Of a stretch of 15,456 nt of DNA, positions 1 through 6,158 are shown piece by piece. The DNA comes from CAYRHS01 sp964424125 (lineage in GTDB: Bacteria; Actinomycetota; Acidimicrobiia; IMCC26256; JAOSJL01), in assembly GCA_964424125.1 (NCBI GenBank), contig CAYRHS010000072.1:1-15456 (forward strand). The letters are read 5' to 3'. Position 1 is the stretch's first letter; each line of letters starts with the position of its first letter. The notes below the pieces were generated by a model. It made no database searches and was not told where the DNA came from. It worked only from the letters and a program-made list of their open reading frames with translations. A program made the position numbers and the translations under genes.

Positions 1-424
1 CGAAGGGAACCATCAGCGTCGCCAGGAACACGACGAACGTGGTCCGCTTCAGCGGGAAGTCGAGGAAGGCGAACGCGTACGCCGCCAGCACGGAGGTCGT
101 GACCTGCCCGACGGTGATGATCGTCGTGACGATGATGCTCGTGCGCAGGTACAGCCCGAGGTGCCCGTCAGTCCACGCGGTCGCGTAGTGATCCCAGTCG
201 AAGTTCTTCGGCCACAGCGTCGGCGGCCGCGCCACGATCACGTCCGCGGGCAGCAGCGAGTTCACGACCGTCATGTACACGGGGAACAGCACGATCGCCG
301 CGATGACCGTCAAACCTGTGTAGCGAAGCGTGACGCCGATGCGGTGGCGCAGCCGGGCAGCACGGATCCTCCGTTCCTGCCCGACGTCGTCCGGCCGCTC
401 GACGGTGGCCGCGTCAACGCTCAT
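1..424 (-). CDS. ABC transporter permease, MalG-type (3' end cut by window edge)
   Basis: Second inner-membrane permease of a carbohydrate-type (CUT1) ABC importer. The visible 141 residues have a basic N-terminus with charged residues up to about residue 32, a first membrane segment at about 35-57 (YTGLTVIAAIVLFPVYMTVV), a periplasmic stretch with the family-typical pattern of aromatic residues (FDWDHYATAW), and a second membrane region running into LAAYAFAFLDFPLKR, which is characteristic of MalG-like permeases. The gene starts with ATG at 424, inside the last codons of the upstream MalF-type gene (11-bp overlap, 414-424), so translation is probably coupled. The C-terminal half, including the EAA loop that contacts the ATPase, lies outside the window. 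The substrate cannot be read from this fragment; sugars, polyols or glycerol-phosphates are all possible for the family. Confidence 0.9.
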   Translation of the reverse strand, partial: MSVDAATVERPDDVGQERRIRAARLRHRIGVTLRYTGLTVIAAIVLFPVYMTVVNSLLPADVIVARPPTLWPKNFDWDHYATAWTDGHLGLYLRTSIIVTTIITVGQVTTSVLAAYAFAFLDFPLKRTTFVVFLATLMVPF

Positions 425-1370
425 AATGCACCCGCCGTTCGAAGAACCGGAGCTGGAGCAAGGTGAGCCCCAAGACGATGAAGAACAACGCCACCGCCAG
501 CACCGCAGCCGTTCCCTCGTTCTGACGTTCGAAGAACTCCGAGTACACGAAGTACGTGAGCGTGTTCGTGGCGCCCCGGCTCCCGCCCGGACCCCCCTGG
601 GTGAGCAGGTCGATCTGTCCGAACGCCTGCCACGCCGCGATCGTGCCCACGACGAACGTGAAGAAGATCGTCGGAGAGAGCAGCGGCAGGGTCACCCGGA
701 AGAAGCGCCGAGTAGCTCCCGCGCCGTCGACCTCGGCCGCCTCCTGCAACTCGTCGGGGATGGCCTGGAGCGCCGCGCTCATGAGGATGAACGTGAAGCC
801 GAGGTTCTGCCAGATGGTGACGAGCGCCACCATCGGGAGTGCCCACGTGGGGTCCTGGAGCAGGCTCTGGGCGCCCTCTCGGCCGAAGTAGTAGTTCACG
901 AGGCCGATCTGTGGGTTCAGCAACGTCAGGAAGATCACCGACGCCACCGCCACCGACGTGGCGACGGTCGACGAGAAGATCGTTCGGTAGATCGTGATCC
1001 CCCGCAGCCGCTGATGGGCCAACACCGCGAGCACGAGACCGAGCGCGATGCCGGTCGGAACCGTGAAGATGGCGAACTTGACGGTGACCCAGACGCTGTT
1101 GCGGAACGCGGCGGAGCCGAGCACGTCGGTGATCTGGTCGAAGCCGACCCACTGTTTCGGCAGTCCGGGGAACGGCGGGGTGCGGTAGAAGGCGAGCTGG
1201 AAGTTCCGCAGGAACGGATAGAAGATGAAGACCGCGAAGATGACGAGTGACGGCAGGAGCATCAGGAACGCCAACCCGGTCTGACGCAGCCGGCGCCGAC
1301 GTCGGGCCCGCTGCATCCAGCGGCGGATCTCCTCCCGGCTCGGGGAGGCGGGCTCGGCCACGGTCGTCAC
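414..1370 (-). CDS. ABC transporter permease, MalF-type
   Basis: First permease of the same carbohydrate-type ABC importer, 318 residues, a normal length for the short MalF/UgpA class. A very basic cytoplasmic N-terminus (RARRRRRLRQ, about 21-30) precedes the first membrane helix (about 31-54). The EAA loop that docks on the ATPase is intact: EAAEVDGAG at about 210-218 followed by the conserved LP at about 228. The start is GTG at 1370, whose GTGA overlaps the stop of the ATPase gene (1367-1370), and the stop codon lies inside the next permease gene. The ATPase-MalF-MalG order with overlaps indicates one transcript and stoichiometric synthesis. Substrate unknown. No substrate-binding protein gene is visible; it may lie beyond the left edge. 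Confidence 0.93.
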   Translation of the reverse strand: MTTVAEPASPSREEIRRWMQRARRRRRLRQTGLAFLMLLPSLVIFAVFIFYPFLRNFQLAFYRTPPFPGLPKQWVGFDQITDVLGSAAFRNSVWVTVKFAIFTVPTGIALGLVLAVLAHQRLRGITIYRTIFSSTVATSVAVASVIFLTLLNPQIGLVNYYFGREGAQSLLQDPTWALPMVALVTIWQNLGFTFILMSAALQAIPDELQEAAEVDGAGATRRFFRVTLPLLSPTIFFTFVVGTIAAWQAFGQIDLLTQGGPGGSRGATNTLTYFVYSEFFERQNEGTAAVLAVALFFIVLGLTLLQLRFFERRVHYER

Positions 1371-2471
1371 CAGTCGATCCGCCGGGTCGTGGTCGGGTCG
1401 AAGCAGTGGACCTGCGCGGCGTCGATCCCGAGCCGGACCGGGGAGCGCATCGACGGCTCGGGCGCGTCCGCGGAGATCCGCACGGTGATCATCTCGCCGT
1501 CGTCGAGCTGGCAGAACACGTGGCGCTCGTAGCCCAGGGCCTCGACGCTCACCACCGTGGCCGGCAGATCCCCCGCGTCACTGACCGTGAGGTGCTCGGG
1601 CCTGACCCCCACGACGACCTCCGCGCACCCTGAGGCTGCTACCGCCTGTGAGGCGGGCGACGGGAGCTCCACGTCGCCGCCGGGCAACGTGACCCGGAGC
1701 GCGCCCGGTTGACCTCGCACGGTCCCGGTCATCGTGTTCATCGGCGGGCTCCCGATGAACCGCGCGACGAACACCGTGGTCGGGCGCCGGTAGATGTCGG
1801 CTGGTGGGCCGACCTGCTCCAGTGCGCCCTCGTGCAGGATGGCGATGCGAGCGCCCATCGTCATCGCCTCGACTTGATCGTGGGTGACGTAGAGGACGGT
1901 GGCTCCCAGCCGCCGTTGCAGCTCCACCAGCTCGGTCCGCGTCGCGGCGCGGAGCTTCGCGTCGAGGTTGGAGAGCGGCTCGTNNNNNNNNNNGCTCGTC
2001 CATCAGGAACGCTTCCGGCCTTCGCACGATGGCGCGGGCGAGGGCGACTCGCTGTCGTTGCCCGCCCGAGAGGTGCGCGGGTTTGCGTTCGAGGAGATCC
2101 CCGAGGCCCAGGGTCTCGGCCGCGTCCTCGACGACGCGTTCACGTTCCTGGCGCGCGATCGACCGCGTGCGCAGCGGGAACTCGATGTTCCGCCGGACGG
2201 TCATGTGGGGATACAGCGCGTAGTCCTGGAAGACCATGGCGACGTCGCGGTCCTTGGGCTCGACGTGGTTGACGATCCGGCCGTCGATCCGCACGATGCC
2301 GTCGGTCGGATCCTCGAGGCCTGCGACCATCCGCAGCGCGGTCGACTTCCCGCAGCCGGACGGACCGAGCAGGACCAGGAACTCCTCGTCGTGGATCTCG
2401 AGGCTGAGGTCGTCGACTGCCAGCGTGTCGCCGAAGCGCTTGGTCACCTCCTCCAGCACGACGCTGCCCAT
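1367..2471 (-). CDS. ABC transporter ATP-binding protein, MalK/UgpC/MsmX-type (interrupted by an N gap)
   Basis: Cytoplasmic ATPase energising the two downstream permeases. Visible motifs are Walker A GPSGCGKST (residues 36-44), Q-loop Gln82 (FQDYALYPHM), signature LSGGQRQR (134-141), Walker B FLMDE (155-159), the D-loop PLSNLDAKLR just past the gap, and the H-loop YVTHDQVEAMTMG. The last third (from about IGSPPMNTMTG) is the TOBE-type regulatory domain usual for CUT1 ATPases. Ten N at 1984-1993 break the frame, but the six bases beside the gap are repeated on its other side; collapsing them gives 1089 nt, 362 residues, a typical family length. So the break is probably an assembly artefact and not a pseudogene. 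Start ATG 2471 has GAAGGAG 11 bases upstream. The stop overlaps the MalF-type start. Confidence 0.92.
1984..1993. other. Assembly gap (10 N) inside the ABC ATPase gene
   Basis: Ten N. The plus-strand sequence GCTCGT ends the left flank (1978-1983) and begins the right flank (1994-1999). Merging these copies gives the universally conserved LMDEPLSNLD of ABC ATPases in one frame, so probably no real sequence is missing. Confidence 0.9.
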
Positions 2472-2482
2472 GCGCCCTCACG

Positions 2483-2506
2483 CTCCTTCGAGACGGCGGG
2501 AGCATA
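2483..2506 (-). promoter_or_regulatory. Candidate -10 element and Shine-Dalgarno for the ABC operon
   Basis: On the minus strand TATGCT (2501-2506) lies 30-35 bases before the ATG at 2471, and GAAGGAG (2483-2489) lies 11 bases before it. This would give a leader of about 23 bases carrying a ribosome binding site. No clear -35 was seen. Read-through from the SDR gene, which ends 47 bp upstream, is also possible. Confidence 0.4.
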
Positions 2507-2518
2507 GGCCCGGCACTG

Positions 2519-3304
2519 CTAGGTGGACTCCGTGGTCCCGCTCCCGGACATCCGGCCGCCGGGCGGCTCGAGCCGGACGTCGGTGAAGCTCACCCCGGCG
2601 TGGACCCGGGCGAGCGCCACGAGCTCGACGAGCGCGCGACCCACTTCGACCGCGTCCATCTGCCGGGAATAGAGGTGGCCTCCTGCGATCCAGGAGCTTC
2701 CCAGCTCGCCGAATCGCGCGGGATCGAACTCGTCGGCGAACTCGGTTCCGCTGGTGTCACCGAGCACGACGCGCATGACCTGCGTCGCCGGGTGCTCGAC
2801 GCGCAGTCCCTCGATGACGTGGTCGAGGGCCGCCTTGCTCGCCCCGTACGCGACGAGTCCAGGCCGGGCTCGCTCCGCCGCGATCGACGAGACGAACACG
2901 GCCACACCGTTCGCGGCGAGTCTGGGGATCGCCGCCTCCGCGACCAGGGCGGCGCCGACCGCGTTGGTCTCGACCACTCGTATCCAGTCGCGTTGCGTCT
3001 GGCGGTCGAGGGTTTCGAGCGTCGCCGTCCCCGCCGCGTACACGAGCACGTCGAGACCGCCCAGCCTTTGGACCGCCTGCCCGATCCCGGCTTCGACCGA
3101 GGTCGGTTCGCGCACGTCCAGGATTACGGCTCCGCCCCCACCCGTGGCCGCCGCGGCCTCCGCCAGATTCCGGGCACGCCGGGCGGCGAAGACGACCTCC
3201 GCGCCGGCCTCCACGGCGGCCGCGGCCGTCGCGCGACCGATCCCCGACGACGCGCCGACGACCAGTATCCGAGCCCCGTGCAACCCCGCTTCGTCCCCCA
3301 CCAC
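2519..3304 (-). CDS. Short-chain dehydrogenase/reductase (SDR)
   Basis: NAD(P)-dependent oxidoreductase of the classical SDR family, 261 residues with the GTG start at 3304. The glycine-rich nucleotide site is GASSGIG (17-23). AARR at about 40-43, after beta-2, has basic residues compatible with NADP binding. Asp63 (LDV) would contact the adenine ring. The usual NNAG appears as YAAG (89-92). The catalytic set is Asn114, Ser140, Tyr153 and Lys157 (YGASK). The start is uncertain: GTG 3301 and TTG 3283 are in frame; 3304 is chosen because TACCGT lies 9-14 bases upstream, as at other starts in this window. TTG 3283 would give the more family-typical N-terminus, 254 residues. It is divergent from the P450, suggesting oxidation of a P450-made alcohol, but this is inferred from position only. 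Confidence 0.88.
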   Translation of the reverse strand: MVGDEAGLHGARILVVGASSGIGRATAAAAVEAGAEVVFAARRARNLAEAAAATGGGGAVILDVREPTSVEAGIGQAVQRLGGLDVLVYAAGTATLETLDRQTQRDWIRVVETNAVGAALVAEAAIPRLAANGVAVFVSSIAAERARPGLVAYGASKAALDHVIEGLRVEHPATQVMRVVLGDTSGTEFADEFDPARFGELGSSWIAGGHLYSRQMDAVEVGRALVELVALARVHAGVSFTDVRLEPPGGRMSGSGTTEST

Positions 3305-3312
3305 GCGCCGGG

Positions 3313-3318
3313 ACGGTA
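3313..3318 (-). promoter_or_regulatory. Candidate -10 element of the SDR gene
   Basis: TACCGT on the minus strand at -14 to -9 from GTG 3304, with no Shine-Dalgarno before the start, suggesting a leaderless or nearly leaderless transcript. It lies where the -35 of the divergent P450 promoter would be. Confidence 0.45.
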
Positions 3319-3336
3319 CCCGCCACCCGGGCTCGA

Positions 3337-3342
3337 TAGCTT
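3337..3342 (+). promoter_or_regulatory. Candidate -10 element of the P450 gene
   Basis: TAGCTT at -13 to -8 from ATG 3350. No ribosome binding site is present between it and the ATG, so transcription would start at or next to the start codon. It overlaps the position expected for the SDR -35. Confidence 0.5.
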
Positions 3343-3349
3343 CACCGAC

Positions 3350-4513
3350 ATGGGCGACGGGGCACCGACGGCCTTCCTCGACGACCCGGACGTCTTCGCG
3401 AGCGATCCGTTTCCGCACTATGCACGGCTCCGCCGCGACGCGCCCGTCGCGTGGCACGACGATCCGGGCTACTGGACCCTGACCCGGCATCGTGACGTCG
3501 TCGAGGTGGAGCGTGACCCGGGACGTTTCTGCTCGAGCCGGGGGGTCCTTGTCGCGGAGATCGGCACCGAGTACCCCACGCCGCCAACCATGATGCACAC
3601 GGACCCACCCGAGCACACGGGTCATCGGGCGAAGGTGCAACCCGACTTCTCGGCTTCGGCGGTGCGCGAGCTGGAGCCGCGGATCCGCTCACGCGCCCGG
3701 GTCCTCGTCGAACGAATCCCTGCCGGCGGGCGCGTCGACGTCGTGGACGCCCTCGCGGCCGAGTTCCCGCTGCGGGTGATGGCCGACCTCCTCGGCGTTC
3801 CTGAGGACGACTGGCCACGCTTCCGACGCTGGTCCGACGCCGCGATTCCCGATGCCGAGGGCTTCAGCCCCGACGAGCGCCTCGCCGAGCTGGAGGCGAT
3901 GCAGGGATTCCTCCTCGCGACCGCGCGTACCCGTCGGGAGGACCCGAGGGATGATCTCGTGTCGCGTATCGCGTGCAACGCGACCGACGACGAGGTGACG
4001 ATGTTCCTCGTCCAGCTCCTCGTGGCCGGGAACGAGACAACACGGAACCTGATCGCGGGCGGCGTGCACGCGCTCGCCGAGCATCCCGACCAATGGGAGT
4101 CGTTGCGCGTCGAACCCGCGCTCCTTCCGCTCGCCGTCGAGGAGTGCTTGCGCTGGACGACACCGGTCATCTCGTTTCTCCGCACCGCCACCCGAGACAC
4201 GACCCTCGCCGAGCAGCCGATCGCGGCGGGCGACCACCTTCTGCTGGTCTACGCGTCGGCCAACCGGGACGAGGAGGTCTTCGGCCCGACCGCCGATCGA
4301 TTCGACGTCGGGCGCCAACCCAACCCGCATCTCGCGTTCGGCACCGGTCCGCATTTCTGCCTGGGGGCCGCGCTCGCCCGACTCGAGGCCCGCGTGGCCC
4401 TCGCTGAGCTCTCGGCTCGTTTTCGCACGGTGGAAGCGGCAGGACCACTCGAGCGGAGCCCGTCGAGCGTCATCGCCGGATACCGACGGGTGCCGGTGAC
4501 CTTCGCCTCCTGA
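3350..4513 (+). CDS. Cytochrome P450 (bacterial class I type)
   Basis: Soluble heme monooxygenase of 387 residues, needing a ferredoxin and reductase that are not in this window. Landmarks are the C-helix region TDPPEHTGHR, the I-helix oxygen-activation motif AGNETT (226-231, Glu in place of the commoner Asp), ExxR as ECLR (265-268), and the heme loop FGTGPHFCLG with ligand Cys337. The stretch TPVISFLRTATRDT followed by YASANRDE resembles actinobacterial P450s of the CYP124/125/142 type that oxidise sterol side chains and branched lipids; this is a resemblance, not a substrate assignment. The frame is open far upstream, but ATG 3350 is the natural start: the protein has normal length from here, and the upstream stretch is antisense to the SDR. 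It converges with the SnoaL-like gene, leaving 17 bp between stops. Confidence 0.95.
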   Translation: MGDGAPTAFLDDPDVFASDPFPHYARLRRDAPVAWHDDPGYWTLTRHRDVVEVERDPGRFCSSRGVLVAEIGTEYPTPPTMMHTDPPEHTGHRAKVQPDFSASAVRELEPRIRSRARVLVERIPAGGRVDVVDALAAEFPLRVMADLLGVPEDDWPRFRRWSDAAIPDAEGFSPDERLAELEAMQGFLLATARTRREDPRDDLVSRIACNATDDEVTMFLVQLLVAGNETTRNLIAGGVHALAEHPDQWESLRVEPALLPLAVEECLRWTTPVISFLRTATRDTTLAEQPIAAGDHLLLVYASANRDEEVFGPTADRFDVGRQPNPHLAFGTGPHFCLGAALARLEARVALAELSARFRTVEAAGPLERSPSSVIAGYRRVPVTFAS

Positions 4514-4530
4514 TGGAGTCCGCTCGGGCG

Positions 4531-4953
4531 TCAGGCCGATGCCGCTCGCCGGGCGGCGGCCCGCAGCTGGTCCTCGGGTTCCTTGCGGTCCAGGTAGTCG
4601 CGCCACGAGGTGATCCGCCGGTCCGCGTCCAGCTCGATGATCGTGATCCCTCGCATCGTGATCGGGGTCCCGTCGACCGCGTCCGCGCCGCCCTCCCCGC
4701 GATAGGTCGCGTGCCCCGTCCACTCGAACACGGCCCAATCGTCGCCCCCGCGGATCGACGTGATCTCCTGGCGCCAGTCCGGGAACATCCGTTTCGTCTG
4801 CCGCTGGACGGTTCCGAGATCCTCGGTCGCAGCGTTGGCCGGGTCGGAGAAGCGGGCGCCCGACGCGAACAGCTCTCGGAAGCCGCCCGGTTTCCGCATG
4901 TCGAGCGCGTCCTCGAGCCTTCGCGCGAAGTCTTCCCAGTCGGACGGGGTCAC
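4531..4953 (-). CDS. SnoaL-like / NTF2-fold protein
   Basis: Small protein of 140 residues that fits the SnoaL-like cone (NTF2 fold): an N-terminal helical part (SDWEDFARRLEDALD), a strand-rich core with the family pattern MFPDWRQEITSI, DWAVFEWTGHATYRG and MRGITIIELDADRRITSWRDY, and a charged Ala/Arg-rich tail. Members include polyketide cyclases, ketosteroid isomerase-like enzymes and many of unknown role; no catalytic residue can be named with confidence. The GTG start at 4953 overlaps the stop of the amidohydrolase gene as GTGA (4950-4953), so the two are translationally coupled and probably act on related substrates. A longer in-frame extension upstream is rejected because it would lie wholly inside the amidohydrolase gene. 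Confidence 0.82.
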   Translation of the reverse strand: MTPSDWEDFARRLEDALDMRKPGGFRELFASGARFSDPANAATEDLGTVQRQTKRMFPDWRQEITSIRGGDDWAVFEWTGHATYRGEGGADAVDGTPITMRGITIIELDADRRITSWRDYLDRKEPEDQLRAAARRAASA

Positions 4954-6125
4954 GAGCTGTGGGCGAGCGCGAGGGCGTTCTCGCGCATGACCAGACGGAT
5001 CTCGTCGTCGGTGAAGCCTTCGAGGTCGTCGACGTAGCTGAGGGGGTCGGCCAGGCCTTCGGCGTGGGGGTAGTCGGAGCCGAAGAGGACGTGGTCGGCA
5101 CCGAGCGCGTCTCGCAGCCCCAGCATGTCGTCCTCGTAGAAGGGCGAGACCCACACGTGCGCCTTGAGCTGCTCGATCGGGTGCTCACCGAACTCGCCAG
5201 GGCGCTGTTTGTAGGCGCGACTTAGCGCACGGATCAGGGGATGCACCCAGTCGCTCCCCGATTCGATCGTCGCCACCCGAAGCTTCGGGAAACGGGTGAA
5301 GACACCGTGACAGACCAACGCGGCGACCGTGTCGTGGATGGGCCGATGACCGGTGATGATCTGCTTGAAGCTGTCGTAGCGGAACGCCTCGAACTCGGGA
5401 TCCTGGCCCCACTCCTCGGCCATGAAGCCGTAGCCGGACTCGCCCGAGTGATAAGCGGCCACCACGCCGGCCTCGTCGAGACGCGCCCAGACCGGGTCGT
5501 GGACCGAGTCTCCCGGTGAACGGTGCCCGTCGGGATCGCGCACCGGACCCGAACGCATGACAACGACCCTCGCGCCGCGCTCGAGCACCCATTCGACCTC
5601 CTCCGCCGCGCGCGCCGGGTCGAGCAGCGAGATCATCGGTGCCGCGAAGAGCCGCCCTTCGTACTGGAAGCCCCAGTCGTCGAGCAGCCACTCGTTGAAC
5701 GCGTGGAACACCGCGTGGGCGGCCTCGGGATCGTGCTCCAGCGCGTCCTCCATCCCCACGCCCAGCGTCGGGAACAGGAATGCACCCTCGAGTCCCTGCT
5801 CGTCCAGCAGCGCGACCCGAGCACCGGGCTCGCGGTACGCGAGGCTGATCGGCTCCAGCTCACCGAACGCGGCCCGGATGTCGTCGCCTGGCTTCTTCCC
5901 CCGGAAGTAGTCGTCCAGCGCGCCCGGCCTCGCCACGGGGTCGAACGTGGGATTCGGGATGAAGCGGTTGACGCGGCCGCCCACCACCAGCCGCTGCTTC
6001 CCGTCGATCTCCGCCCACTGGACGCCGCGCTTGCGGAACTCGCGGGGGAAGTACCGCGTGAAAGCGTCGGTTGCCTCGTAGTAGTGGTTGTCGGCGTCGA
6101 AAGGGCGGAAGCCGAGCGTCGTCAT
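4950..6125 (-). CDS. Amidohydrolase-2 family metal-dependent hydrolase
   Basis: A 391-residue TIM-barrel hydrolase or decarboxylase of the amidohydrolase-2 (ACMSD-like) superfamily. The N-terminal metal-binding segment reads FDADNHYYE (9-17), a variant of the family's D-x-D-x-H. Further conserved parts are FPTLGVG, FNEWLLDDWGF, the histidine in AAYHSGESG, and the C-terminal FGSDYPHAEG with Asp351. Proteins of this layout are abundant in mycobacteria and relatives and are mostly of unknown substrate; C-C hydrolysis, amide hydrolysis and decarboxylation are all possible. ATG 6125 is chosen over the in-frame TTG at 6143, because it directly precedes the conserved N-terminus and has TAGCGT 9-14 bases upstream. 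A GAGGG also lies 3 bases before it. It follows the GGDEF-EAL gene by 33 bp and overlaps the SnoaL-like gene downstream. Confidence 0.9.
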   Translation of the reverse strand: MTTLGFRPFDADNHYYEATDAFTRYFPREFRKRGVQWAEIDGKQRLVVGGRVNRFIPNPTFDPVARPGALDDYFRGKKPGDDIRAAFGELEPISLAYREPGARVALLDEQGLEGAFLFPTLGVGMEDALEHDPEAAHAVFHAFNEWLLDDWGFQYEGRLFAAPMISLLDPARAAEEVEWVLERGARVVVMRSGPVRDPDGHRSPGDSVHDPVWARLDEAGVVAAYHSGESGYGFMAEEWGQDPEFEAFRYDSFKQIITGHRPIHDTVAALVCHGVFTRFPKLRVATIESGSDWVHPLIRALSRAYKQRPGEFGEHPIEQLKAHVWVSPFYEDDMLGLRDALGADHVLFGSDYPHAEGLADPLSYVDDLEGFTDDEIRLVMRENALALAHSS

Positions 6126-6133
6126 CGCCCTCG

Positions 6134-6139
6134 ACGCTA
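6134..6139 (-). promoter_or_regulatory. Candidate -10 element of the amidohydrolase gene
   Basis: TAGCGT on the minus strand at -14 to -9 from ATG 6125, in the 33-bp gap after the GGDEF-EAL gene. The same octamer TAGCGTCG precedes the MFS gene. It suggests an internal promoter, so the amidohydrolase pair need not depend on the GGDEF-EAL transcript. Confidence 0.4.
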
Positions 6140-6158
6140 CCAACGGGCCCTGCAGCGA

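Noticed and set aside
1367..2471. Frameshifted or split ABC ATPase pseudogene
   Set aside because: The frame break coincides exactly with an N run having repeated flanks; all motifs on both sides are intact and the collapsed length is normal.
2600..3349. Long N-terminal extension of the P450 frame
   Set aside because: The frame stays open because it is antisense to the SDR gene in GC-rich DNA; the protein has full family length from ATG 3350.
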